Assembly (NCBI GenBank): GCA_013339895.1
Contig: JABACO010000017.1
Span: 1,134,951-1,198,950, forward strand
Direction: 5' to 3'
Length of the DNA: 64,000 nt
DNA from: Ephydatia muelleri
Taxonomy: Eukaryota; Porifera; Demospongiae; Spongillida; Spongillidae
Under the pieces are notes generated by a model that saw nothing but the letters and a program-made list of their open reading frames with translations, made no database searches and was not told where the DNA came from. Both the position numbers and the translations under genes were made by a program. Below, piece by piece: positions 49,301 through 62,937 of the stretch. How positions within the stretch are numbered: the stretch's first letter is position 1; the number at the start of each line of letters is the position of its first letter.

Positions 49301-52300
49301 ACTTCCATTGCCAAAAATCACTTCCCTTCTTCCTACCCCTGTTCCAACGCTCGGACACACACATCTAAACAAGGTGACTTTTTGTTGCTGCTACAGTTGT
49401 AGAGCAGACAAAGTCAATTAGAGCATGGGTGTGGCCAATGTGCTGTAACAGATGGTAGGAAGTAGTGGGCAGGTAGTGGGCAGACTCAAATCATGCATGA
49501 AGAGATGTGATGCAAAGGACCCCACAAGGAGCGAGGTTACACAGATGATTAGGCCTGAGGGTGAGTGCACTTTAATCTGAGTGTTTTACCTGCATTGTGT
49601 GGGCACTAAGAATATGGAGTATGTGTGCATGCATGCAATTGTTTGGCGTTTTTTTGTATAAACCTATGCGTGTGCATGTGTGTGGATATGTCTATGATTG
49701 TATGTGTGCATGTGCACACATGTGTATGCTGCGTGTGTGAAGGTGTTCTAAACAAATTCCCTCTTTGGCATTAGCTAGACGTTCAATGACCCACCAGCGA
49801 TATGGAATGGCCTTCCCTGGCCACTTAAATGAAGGTATGGCCTACATGCCCAAATCAATCCTCCCCCCCCCCCCCCCCCCTCTCTCTCTCTCTCACCTGA
49901 GGGTCAGTTCCAGCCTTGGTGATAGTCCTTGCAGCCTCCAGCTCGTCCCTCAACATGCTCTCTGCATCACACATATAGTTAGGGAGGGGGAGGAGGTCAT
50001 TGTGAACCAGAGGGTCATCAATGAGATCCTTCATTCACAAACACTCACACAAGCACTAGCACAACGCCTACACCCTAGCTAGATGAAAATTGACAAAATG
50101 CTCAGATGCACAACAAGCAAGGTCCTCTTATATAGACACCATTGCCTGGTCACGGTTGAACTGAAATGTAAAAAACAGTCTCTCCTATGGGCATTAGTTA
50201 GAATGTCTCAAGGGATTTGAAGATTCATATGTACGTTAGAAAAATTGTTTCCTTCTCTACACAGTGAGACTGGAATACACACATACTGCACATAACAATG
50301 TTCCATGCAAAACAGCAATGACATCGTGTAACATCATGCACATGTGACATCATGTGACACCCATGTGACATCATGTGACAATACTCACCCGAGGCCTTTA
50401 GGAACTCAACGGTGTCCAGACCGCTGTCCACTAGTTTGGTAAGCTTCTGGACTTGCTTCTGGTAGTCTTCCTTCAGCATGTCGTAATGTTCTTTGGCTTC
50501 CTGGGGAAGTGAGGTGGGCATTATATGGAGCCATGAGGGCATTATATGGAATCATGAGGGCATTATATGGAGCCATGAGTGCATTATATGGAGCCATGAG
50601 GGCATTAAATGGAACCACGAGGGCATTATATGGAACCATGAGGGCACTATATGGAGCCATGAGGGCACTATATGGAGCCATGAGTGCACTATATGGAGCC
50701 ATGAGGGCATTAAATGGAACCACGAGGGCATTATATGGAACCATGAGGGCACTATATGGAGCCATGAGGGCACTATATGGAGCCATGAGGGCATTAAATG
50801 GAACCATGAGGGCACTATATGGAGCCATGAGGGGATTATATGGAGCCATGAGGGCATTAAATGGAACCATGAGGGCATTATACGGAACCATGAGGACATA
50901 TGAGGGGGCATCATATGAAAACATGGGGGCGTTATATGGAAACAGAAGGGGGCATCATTGTAAAAAAGAATCGAAGATCGAATCGGGGTGAGAATGGAGA
51001 TGGATGAAGGTGGAGGAGGTGCTCGGGTGAAGGTGAAGGGATATCCTGTAACAGAGGAAGGGGTGTGGTCACAGTACCTTGCTGTCAGGGTTCTCGTAGA
51101 CGATCTTTGCAGCATAGACAACTTGTGGCGCCACTGCTTTTAACTATATATGTGTGTGTGTAGGTATGCGTGTAGTTGTGTGTGTATATGTGTGTGTAGT
51201 TGTGTGTGTATATGTGTGTGTAGTTGTGTATATGTATGCAAAAATGTATGTGAATGTCATTAGTTTCAAGGTGTGTTAATCAACATCTAAAGACATGCAA
51301 ACAGCATCAATAATTCCTTACCTTGCCAGCAGTTAACAGGAGACTGTCAGCAAGATTCTTGTCTGTCACAATGCCGGATTTGGCCAGAGCTACAGCAGTG
51401 TCGGCCATCTTCTTGGAATGGTCCTGGAAGTCAGTGACCCTCTTGACATAGTTCTCAGCACGTGCTGGTGCATCTGAAGGGAGGGGAGAGGATTGGGAAG
51501 GAGGAGAGGAGGAGTGAGGAAGGGGAGGGAAGGAGAGGGAGGGAGGGGGAGGGAAGGAGGAGGGGGAAGGAAGGAGGAGGAAGGGGGAAGGAGCAACAGA
51601 GAGGAAGGGAGGGAGAGAGGAGAAGGGGAGGAAGAGATGAGGAGGGGAGGGAGAGAGGAGAGGATGGAGAGAGGAGATGAGGAGGGAGGAGAGGGCATTT
51701 CAACAGTAAATAAGCAAGACGTAGGAACCATTCTGACCAACAGGTTTTGGGAACTATTCAGCACACTAAAAGGTATGCAGCAGTGAGACAGAGCTAACAG
51801 GAGGTTGGGCGGGTGAGGTTGGCTTACTGAGGGGAGCCCTGCTGGCCTCTGTCAGGGCATTAAGGGGTCCGACAGGGTCCATGAAGTCTTCAGCCACTTT
51901 CCTGGTAATGGCTTCCCTCAGCTTCATCTGCAGCTCATCCATCTTGGAGTTGAGGGCAGTGGCAATGGTATGAGCCCTGGCACTGTCCCCCTAGGAGTGG
52001 GGAGGAGGAAGAGGGAGAGGGAGAGCGGAATGAGGGAGGAGGGAAGAGAGAGGATGAGGCAGGAGGGAGAGAGGGGAGGAAGAGGGAGAGTGGGATAAGG
52101 GAGGGAAGAGAGGGGATGAGGGTGGGAGAGAGGGGAGGAGGGAGAGAAGGGAGGAGGGAGAGAAGGGAGGAGGGAGAGAAGGGAGGAGGGAGAGAAGGGA
52201 GGAGGGAGAGAAGGGAGGAGGGAGAGAAGGGAGGAGGGAGAGAAGGGAGGAGGGAGAGAGAAGGGAGGAGGGAGAGAAGGGAGGAGGGAGAGAAGGGAGG

Positions 52301-55300
52301 AGGGAGAGGAGGGAGAGAAGGGAGGAGGGAGAGAGAGGGGATGAGGGAGAAGGGAGAGAGGGGGAGAAAAAGGGAAGAGAGGAGGAAGACGAGGAGGAAG
52401 AGAGGATTGGTGGGGAAGGAACAGGAGAGCAGTGTGTTGGTTGATGCATAGGCATATGCAAAATGTGATGTGTGTTAGCATTTGAAGGAATAATGCATCA
52501 ATGTGTATTCTCCCCTAATAATGCATCGATGTGTATTCCCCCTTATAAATATATTCAGAACAAAGGTTTAGATTTATAATTTGTTACCACCAACTTGAAA
52601 CTTGAGCATCATTTTTCAAAATAAACCAGTGGATGTTACAGTACTTTTTAGATTGTGTGGACTTACTTTTCAAATGGATTTAAATTTTATTATTTGACTT
52701 AAGCGCAATGCACAATAAACTATATAATCATTAAAATGAGGAAGCACTGCATGGTGACATTCATCACTAAGTATGGACAACTTTAACGTAATGTGACCCT
52801 AGCTATTCCAATCAACATCCAATACCCCCTCTCTCCCTGCTTTTTTCTAACTACTGCCCACCTGCCCACTGCTCTGCAGCATGGCCAGTTCCTTCTTGAG
52901 GCTCTCTAGCTCGTCACAGAGCCCCTCGATCACAGCCTTCCTGTCGGCAGGCAAGGTCTTTGCGATGCGTCTTGCCTCCTCCAGCACGGCCTCCACAGCC
53001 TGTATACCAGCTTTGTTGGTCTGGGCATTGGTCCCTGCAACACAGCACCATACATGTACAAGAAATAGGAGAAGAAATATATATATTTTTACATTTCTGT
53101 TTTTGTACAGTCCAACTACATTAAACTACTAACAACTACATTGGTTCGGTTCGATACCCCTCAGAGGATGGCTCTAGCATTTGCTCTTATTAAGCAAATG
53201 CTTAAGTTGGAAAACAGGTCGAAAGATGCCTACGACTTGGGCAGTGACTTGTGGATCGCAAGCCTAGCTGTGAGTTGTGCCAGAAAAATCGAAGCCTCTC
53301 TACCCCAAGCCCCACAGGAGTCAACTGCTAGAGGGGTTGGGACCCATCCTAGAGCTAAGCACTTTTCATCATTCGCCTGGTGTTATCTGCTCTTATTATT
53401 TAATAGTTACTCTGATCAATACAGCGAAACAAGTGGCATTCATACAATATATTCACAAAGACAATAGTCGGAAATTCAGTTACGTTTTTTTTTTTTTTGT
53501 GACAGTTTGAAGCATTCGATTGTGACAGGTGCACTAAGTTGTACGCAGGTATTGCACTGACAGAGGCGTACAAGTTATACAGTACACAGCAAGTTTAGTA
53601 CGGTTATAGATACATGGTATATGTACAGTACAGTATGGGTCAGAGCATGGGAAAAATGACAAGTTTTTTCAAGTTTTCAATTTTTCAAGTTTTTAATTTT
53701 CTCTTTCTCCCCACCCCACAAATCTGCCTGTCCATCGTTACAATAGGTTGACTTTATAATTAGATGTACACTGCAACGGCTAGAAATTTAATTCCTGGAA
53801 AGTGATGTATGTAGCCCATATAAGGTCTGTTGTTTTCTCATGCATTGTCCTGTAGTATTATGCACTACTCATGTAATAATCGATACAACCTCTAACTCCA
53901 ACTAAAGCACAGCACATGTGATTCATACAGAGAGTTACATAATTGTCTATAATAAGTTGCTAGTTGCTACAGTCCCATATACAGATCCATACATATCCAT
54001 TTGTAGACAACAACAATCAACAACAACAACAAACATAGATACATGTATGTAAATGCACCTGTTTGGCTGACAAGTTCCTTGGCCGAGTGAACCTTTGCAG
54101 CCAGTGACCCCATTAGGAGCCCACCAGCCATGGTCCCCTTTGCGGATCCAGTCTCCGCAGCCAAGGCCATCATGACCTCCTCCTGGCTGGTCAGCTGGAG
54201 CACACGAATTATCTCAGCTAGGGATTCCCCCATGGCCTGTACTATGTAGTTCCTACATGGGAGGAGTGGAGAAGGATGGGAGGAGAGGGGAGGGAGGAGA
54301 AGGAAGGGAGGAGAAGGGAGGAGGAGAGGGGAGGGAGGAGAGGGAGAATAGAGGAGGGAGGAGGAGAGGGGAGAGAGAATAGAGGAGGGAGGAGGAGAAG
54401 GGAGGGAGAATAGAGGAGGGTAAAGGAGAGGGGAGGGAGAAGGATGGGAGGAGTGGAGATGAGGGATGGGGGAGGGAAGGAAGAAAGGAGAGTAGGGAAG
54501 AGAAGAAAGGGATGGGAGGAAGGAGAGGGAGAGAGGAGTGGAGGAAGAGAAGGGAGGAGAGGTAGCTTGTTACATTCCTGGACAATTAATGATTTTCATG
54601 AGGGCTAACTACTTTCCTGGACTGCTACTGCTAATTAATTACACCCCTAGAAGAACCTGGGACTAACCGGTTCTCCTGGGCTTCAGCTTCTCCTTTCTTC
54701 TTGTCACGACGAAAGGTGACAAAAGCTTTCATTGAAGAGAGGAGGAGAGGGAGGGCCCTGCTTGACCTGGGGGGGGGGGGGGGGGATAAGGAGGGAACGA
54801 GGGGATCAGGGAGAGGTACAAGGGGATAAGGTAGGGGGCACACGGGATATGGAAGGAGGCACATGAGATATGGGAGGGGCACACAGGATATGGGAGGGCC
54901 AAGGGAGGCCACGAACTACAGTAAATGGGATCATTTCCGCGAAAAGGGACCAAACGCATGTTTTTTCAAGATTTGTTGTTGTTGTTGTTGTTGTTGTTGT
55001 TGGTATTCTGAAAATCTGAAATGTTCTCTACACATTGCTTCTTACGCATTGAGAATCGGAGTATCTGTCATGGAGTAGTAGGGCGCTGAATTTATTAACT
55101 AGCCATGCATTTCAACGCAAGCCCTACATTTCTATTGCACGTACTGGAAATTTTGTAATGTTATGCACAAAGGTCCCTTTTCGCGGAAACGATCCCATAT
55201 GTATGAAGTGATAGATGAGAAACAAAGTGTGAAGGACAAAGAGCTAATTTTTGATCGGATGGAAAGGGGAGGAGGAATGACCGTTCCTCACCTGGTCATT

Positions 55301-57852
55301 TTCGGCAGCAAGTATGCTCGCGTGTGAAGGGTTGGTCAGGTCCTGGTAACGTGTCTCCACCATCTTGGTCATGCTGGTGATGCCGGGAGAGAGGTTCTTG
55401 GTGAAGGTGACGGATCGTCCCATGGTCTGTACCACCTCTGCCACCTGGTGAGGGTGGGGAGGGGGAGGAGAAGGAGGAGAAGGAGAAGAAAGAGGATGGA
55501 GAGAGGGCGGGAGAATGGGAGGGAGGAGGGGAGGGGAAATTGGAGGGAGGAGGGGGGGAGAAAGAGGAGGAAGGAGCGGGAGGGATGAAAGAAGAAGAAG
55601 AAGGAGGGAGGAGGGGGAGGAAAGAGGAGGAAGGAGGGGGAGAAAGAGGGGAGAAGAGTGTGGAGGAAGAGAGGGGGAGAGGGAGAGAGAAATTGGAGGG
55701 AGGAGGGGGAGGAGAAAGAGGGGAGGAGAAGAGTGTGGGAGGAAGAGAGGCGGAAGAAGAGGAGGAGAAAGAGGATGGGAGAAAAAGGAGGGAGAGAGGA
55801 GGAGGAGGAGGGAGAAGAAGGAGATTGGATGAGGGGGAGCAAAGAGGAGAACAGGTTGCAGAAGAAAGAGAATGGACGGTGAGAGTGTGGTGAGGTGGAG
55901 AGAAGGAGCGAAGATGACACTTCTATTTTATTGGCTGGGTCAATTTGTGTAAGTTTTTACATTCACACTGTTTGTCCTAGAATGGATCATTTCAATGCAC
56001 CAAAGCTTTCTACAGTCAAAATCATCATTGCTGGACCAACAGCTTCGTTAGGTTGCGTACACTCATGTTAGCATCGCAAACCGCTTGAGAACACTCAAGT
56101 AATATATGCAAAATTAGCAAGCAATCAACACCTCTACCCACACACCATGAACATCTCCCTACCCCTCCCCCACCTCCCTGCCCCTCCCCCACCTCCCTGC
56201 CCCTCCCCCACCTCCCTGCCCCTCCCCCACCTCCCTGCCCCTCCCACACCTCCCTGTCCCTCCCCCACCTCCCTGCCCCTCCCACACCTTTCTGCCCCTC
56301 CCCCACCTCCATGCCCCTCCCCCACCTCCCTGCCCCTCCCACACCTCCCATCCATACCTTGATGTACTCCGCCACACCAGTGCAGGATTTCACAATCTTT
56401 CTCACTTCTCCTTGATCGAAGGTGAGGAGCAGGCTGGAGATCCCTTGGAGAATGCCTTTAGTGGGAGGGAGGGGAGGGAAGAGGAGAGGAGGGGAGAGGA
56501 GAGGAGGGGAGAGGAGAGGAGGGAGGAGTTGGGAGAGAGAGAGAGTAGGAATGAAGTGAAACAGAAAGTAATGAAGGGAGATGGGGATACAGGGCAATGA
56601 CAGGGTGCCAGTGGGGAGTTATCTTAACACACACCCACACATACTCGCACACCCACACCCACTCACACAGGCACACACACACAGGCATACACACACACAC
56701 ACACACACACATGCACACACACACACACTAGCCTCTTGCTCCATTTAACAGCAGCTCCAGGTGCTTCTTGCTCTGGCTGTCAGCCTTCAAGCCCGTGGCA
56801 GACTCCACCAGCATCTTGGAGGAACTCTCTACCATGTCCAAGGTCAGTGGCAGATCCTTCTTTAGGATCTCATCCTTACTATGACCCACTGTCTGCTGGC
56901 CAACCTGAGGGAGGAGCCAGGTGAACAGCGGAACCATGGGAACAGGAGGAACCAAGAGAACAAGGGAACCATGGAAACACGGGGACCATGGGAATAGGGG
57001 AAACCAAGGGAACAGGGGAACCATGGGAACAGGGGGAACCAAGGGAATAGAGGAAACCAAGGGAAAAGGGAAACCATGGAAACAGGGGGGCCATGGGAAT
57101 AGGGGGAACCAAGAGAACAGGGGAACCATGGGAACAGGGGATACCATGGGAACAGGGGGAACCATGGGAACAGGGGGGAACCATGGGAACAGGGGGGACC
57201 AAGAGAACAGGGGAACCATGGGAACAGGGGAAACCATGGGAACAGGGGGAACCATGGGAACAGAGAAAACCAAGGGAATCAGGTATACCAGGTAATGGGC
57301 AAACATCAATAATATAGCATGCAAATGTACACACACTGCACACTATATGCGTACACAGCAACAAAGAAAAAAAATAGGCCACATAAAAGTTTTGGCTACA
57401 AATGTCCCTACTCTAACCCAACCTTGGACATTCCCTTTCATTAAACTTGTCCCAACTTATAAATCATAAACATTAATTTATTTAGAAACACAACAAAATT
57501 AAAGTTGTATGGCTTATCAAGTTTTGGAACACGAAAGGCCACCATGGAAACTGGCCCAAGTGGGTGTGGCTTACAGCGATGAGGTTCTGGACAGCTGCAC
57601 ACACCGCAGTGACAGGAGCCGAGATGTCTGGCATGATGCGTCCTTGCTGGGCATCTTCGTGGAGGATCACAAGTTGGGACACCTGTGGGGGGGGGGGGGG
57701 GGGGGGGAAGAAGAGAGGGATAAAAAAATATGTGGTTCCTCTGACCTAACCAAATCATGCCTTCCTCGCCTCACCCTAGCTATCACTATTCCTTATCTTC
57801 CCAACTTCTCTCGTGTTATCAACTCTCTCTCTCCCTCCCTCTCTCTCTCTCT

Positions 57853-57919
<67 letters not shown>

Positions 57920-58225
57920 GTCTTCTCTTCCCACACATAAAATAAATTATTCTCTTCTAAATTAGCTATTCAGAATTTGTGCACAGGGGTTGGCATGGGA
58001 ACCACATGTACAGCAGCCATACAACAAGAAGGATCATGGATTCAATCGCCAGAATGGGCACGGAATCAAAAGCAGAACACACAGTGCTGGAATCAGAAAA
58101 AGGAACCAAAACTAGAACAAAACAGCACGAAACCATGGAAACTAGCACACACACACACAGACCTATACCCAACATAATTTATTTGAACCAGTGGGGTGGG
58201 CCCACAGAAAGCTGAGACTATGGAA

Positions 58226-58317
<92 letters not shown>

Positions 58318-59263
58318 GCATGTGCTCAAGCAATCCAACTCCAAGATTGAAAAGAAAACTTGCATTTTTTGCAGCGTTTGCTCCAACCCACTGCAAGCAC
58401 GGCTAGAAGCTTGAACTTGTGCTTATACATACCCTAGCAGAACCCAGCAATCTAGGCAAGCACACGTGCAAGCAGCAAGCGCCAGCACAACTTAGAGAGG
58501 GGGCTGCTTATAGGAAGAGTCCCCAAGGAGCCAGTCAGCTAGCCCCACACACAAGGGACAATTTGACAATGCAAAGACTCCTCCTCTACACTATACCACC
58601 ACACAACCACCTTGCAGTAGTGGTCAAAGCACTCAAAGATGAATGCCAATAAATAGAAAACGCAGAGCCTTTTATAGGCTGTGGGAGGCGCCCAAGATGG
58701 CACACACAAAGTGATGCATTTGTCACTTGCATTGTCTAAACTGTGCTCTCTTGTCGTTAGACTAGACCAAACACACAGCTAATTGCTACAATAGCCTGTT
58801 CACAGAATTTATCAATAACAGTTCAGGGAAATTTAGAAAACAGGAAGCTGCATAATTAGAAAGTTGCATAATTAGAATAATAGGAGGGTGATGCAATTAG
58901 ATGTATGTCACCAGGCTATCACAAGATAGTAATGTGATTGGTAATGACATAATGCCAAAAAGGTACATTAGCATGTGACAGAGTGTGTGCTATGTGCATG
59001 TTGTGAGTGTGCGTCCATGTGTATGTATGTATGTATGTATGTATGTATGTATGTATGTATGTATGTATGTATGTATGCATGCATGTATGTAATGCATCTA
59101 TGTATGTATATATCTATGTGTGTGCATGTGTGTGTGTATATGTGCATGTGTGCGTGTCTATGCGTATGTGTGTGTCATGGGTACGCATAGATTTTAGTGG
59201 TGCAATATATTATACTAGTAATCTACTGTATCTGTACAGCTGTAAAGTTTAATTAACCAGTAT

Positions 59264-59295
<32 letters not shown>

Positions 59296-62200
59296 ACAGT
59301 GGAATTGACTATTGAATAGTATATATGCCAGCAGAGGAGTATACATGATCCTTGGATGAAAGGATTCGTGCTGTATACACTCAGTAGCCATGCCAATAAA
59401 CCAATTTCAAGCAGCTCAACACTCCTGTTCACCCCCCTCCCCCACCACCCATAACCACAATCATCCCTGTGTCCCCAATACCACAATTGTCCTGTACTCC
59501 CCCCTCCACACCCCTGAGACCACAACTGAGTAATTGAATAACACCAACCTTAGACTCTCTGAAGTACAAATACTGCAGTACTTCTAGCAGACAAGCATAG
59601 GTTGATCTTATATGGCACATGGAGGCAAGGGGCACACAGTACTTCAATGCCACCGATTCCCAATCTTTAACAAACAAAAACTGAATATTCTGTCTTAATT
59701 CTGAATGTAGATCACATACAGAGGGGCCCCATCTAATGCAGACACCATGGGGACCTTGCGCAAAGTGTCCTGATGATTGAGGTGTGCACTTTTCAGGGGT
59801 TGAAGTGTGCAGCTAGCTAATACATAGGGAGAGCAATCCATGCCTGAAGTAAGCGAACGTATGAGGTAGGGGATCAGATTAGTGAGGTACCATTGTACCC
59901 TTCAACCAGACACATCAGGTACTGTTGAGTATCGACGGTAACTTCAGAATCTAATCTCTTATGCCCCTCCCACAGCTCTGTCCTACATGCACTGTCTCAG
60001 CAGAGTAGGTTTTAGTAGCCAGCCATACTGCCCTCTGTGTCTGTGTGTAGAGTACATGCGTGCGCAAGCAAACATGTGTATGTGTGTATGTGAGCATTAG
60101 CAAAGGGAAAGCATCTATGTGTGCGTGTGTGTGAGTGCATGTGTGTGTGTGCGTATGTGGGATGTTTACAACTTGCAAGGTATGTTTTGTGGGAAAAATA
60201 AAAATCATATCTTGTGTCCAAAGTTGTGAATACATTAATATGCTGAATACATTTAGCACAGCACATGCAACACTTAATCACTGAACATTTGGCACCTGCC
60301 TAAAAACCTAATGTACATGACCAATTTTTGACTCCGAAACAAAAGCATATTACACATTGCTGTTACGCCACGGATAAGTACTGCTTTTTATTTTAAGTGT
60401 AACCAGTCATGGCTGCCAACCACACTGGGTGGTGATACATAAAGATGGCATGCGACGTACGTTATTCATCGATCAGACAGATCTAGTAGCGTGTGTGCAT
60501 GCTGTCAAATCAGTAACTTTCGGCACCATAACTGTAACAAACGTGTGTAGATTATTGGGCGAGTATTTTTTGACTGATCTCAATTATGAACACTAATTGC
60601 AGCTTCTACTGAACTAGCCTGTTATCAACTGATCAGTAGCAACATGTAATCAACTGATCACAGCAACATGTTATCAACTGATCACAGCAACATGTTATCA
60701 ACTGATCACAGCAACATGTTATCAACTGATCACAGCAACATGTTATCAACTGATCACAGCAACATGAGCACAGCAACATGTAATCAACTGATCACAGCAA
60801 CATGAGCACAGCAACATGTTATCAACTGATCACAGCAACATGCTTTCATAGTAGTATTTCCACACATTTCAGGACTAACGCATAGTATGTATTTCCTTCG
60901 AAACCGTGAATCTTATTGACTAACAACAGTGTGTACATTTGCATTGCGTATTATTTCTGTTCTGGGTGTGGGGGAGGGGGTGGGGGAGGGGAGATAGGGA
61001 GGGGGAAGGAGGAGACGAGCTGGAAAGAAGGGGAGAGGGAGAAGGGGTGGGGAAGGGAGAAGGGGTTGGGGGGAGAAGGGAGAGGGAGAAGGGGAGAGGG
61101 AGAAGGGAAAGGGAGAAGGGGAGAGGAGAGAGAGGGAGAAGAGAGAAGGGGAGAGGAGAGAAGGGAGAAGGGGAAAGGGAGAAGGGAGAGGGGAGAAGGG
61201 AAGAGGGAGAAGGGAGAGGAAGGAGAAGGGAAGAGGGAGAAGGGAGAAGGGAAGAGGGGAGAAGAAGGGGAGAGGGAGAAGGGGAGAGGGAGAAGGGGAG
61301 AGGGAGAAGGGGAGAGGGAGAAGGGGGAGGAGAGGGAGAAGGGGAGAGGGAGAAGGGGAGAGGGAGAAGGGGGAGAGGAGAAGGGGAGAGGGAGAAGGGG
61401 AGAGGGAGAAGGGGAGAGGGAGAAGGGGAGAGGGAAGGGGAGAAGGGGAGAGGGAGAAGGGGAGAGGAGAGAAGGGGAGAGGAGAGGGGAGAAGGGGAGA
61501 GGGAGAAGGGGAGGAGAGGAGAAGGGTGGGAGAGAAGGGTGGGAGAGAAGGCTGGGAGAGAAGGGGAGAGGGAGAAGGGGTGGGGGAGAAGAAGCCTGAA
61601 TAATATAGACCCCTGCCCTTCCCCTTTCAAGGATATACAACACTCTAGTTACAATTGAAGTGCAAAAAAAAATTAATCCAGCAATTGCGACACCCATGTG
61701 AGTGAAGGTTTCATAAGACACCTACAATGGCACCTTAATACAGACTCCTCTAAGAGATCGACGCAAGCCACAAATGGGGACGAATACAACAATGGAATGG
61801 GGAAGAGAAGGGATGGAAATGGGGGGGGGGGGGGGAGGAGGAGGAATGGGAATGGAGGAATGGGAATGGGTATGGGTGTCGAAGATACCAGGTGTGACAT
61901 CCAACCATACCTACCTATACCATAGCCCATATTATACACTGTATCATAGCAACCTGCTGGCCTTGGGCCTCAAGCCACAACAAGCTATAATCGTCTGGCC
62001 TCTCAGCTCTCTAAAACATGGAATCAGGCCTATAGCTTAACCATCATGTGGTTGAGATGGCGTCTTGCTTTCTCTCTGCTGCGAAGCTCAGTTATGTGTA
62101 TTCGAGGGGCACGCTCTCACCTTGGCCATTATATTCTGCTACACAACCTCCTCTTGACCTGGTGTCAAGGGAAGCCCTTCTACTTGCACAATAGACATGT

Positions 62201-62903
62201 TTCCCTTAGTTTCTACGCGAATTTTATTGTTGTTTAACATTATTAGTGTAATATCGTTTAAAAAAACAGCCATCCTGGCCAGGGAGCTCCAGCCCTCCTA
62301 ACTGCTATTAGGTTGTGCCTTAGGGAATAATGTGTTGTATACAATAATAAATAATATTAATAAACCATAACCATACAGGTACGGCAGGTACCGGTACACC
62401 AACCTGTATCATAACAAACTAGGTGCCATAACAACAACAACAACATTACAACATTATAACAACCTCTTCTTGTTGTCTTCACGTAATAAACAATGGACCC
62501 CAAACCCAAAAGAAAGGACACCACATTCTGATCCTAATTGTAGCACTTGTGCAGCTTTACTGGTCTACGCCCATATATGGCACAACCAAGGCTGCTGGAC
62601 TGGCTGGCTAGGATGGTGGCAAATGGAATGCGGACAAGAATGCGAGCCTGGACATGACCATATATGGTAACGTCTTCAATAAAACAGTGCAACATTTATT
62701 TGCCCTCAAAGGTCCAACAATAATGATTAAAGGGTTCGAGAGTGGGAGGCAACGATAATGCACAGACAATTGTGCATGGGAGAACCTTGAAAACTGTGCG
62801 ACTCTTAACGCGAAATAAGACAAAAAAACGCGCAGCACACACGTACAAACGTGCACACACACACGCACACACACACATGCACACACACACGCACACACAC
62901 ACG

Positions 62904-62937
<34 letters not shown>

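Noticed and set aside
50406-51121. Repeat proteins on both strands across the 21-bp array
   Set aside because: Unit length is a multiple of three; the array lies within a vinculin intron beside exon 12.
51078-51143. Suspected fourth frameshift at vinculin exon 11
   Set aside because: Using the acceptor TATATAG|TTAAAAGCAG instead of the nearer AAAAG restores phase 0 and the conserved APQVV motif without any edit.
53141-53467. 108-residue plus-strand frame with complex composition
   Set aside because: It looks more protein-like than most but lies antisense in a vinculin intron and matches nothing I recognise; possibly an old mobile-element scrap, not supportable.
51924-55920. Long Ser/Pro/Leu or Glu/Arg/Gly frames across GA-rich arrays (also 18840-19962, 26895-27319, 60916-61721)
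   Set aside because: Low-complexity shadows of polypurine minisatellites inside introns of FAN1, dispanin and vinculin.
60620-60845. Possible CRISPR array
   Set aside because: Units are contiguous or truncated copies of one another without unique spacers, in an animal intron.
62470-62670. Trp/Cys-rich 66-residue frame
   Set aside because: Inside vinculin intron 1, no domain match, no regulatory context.
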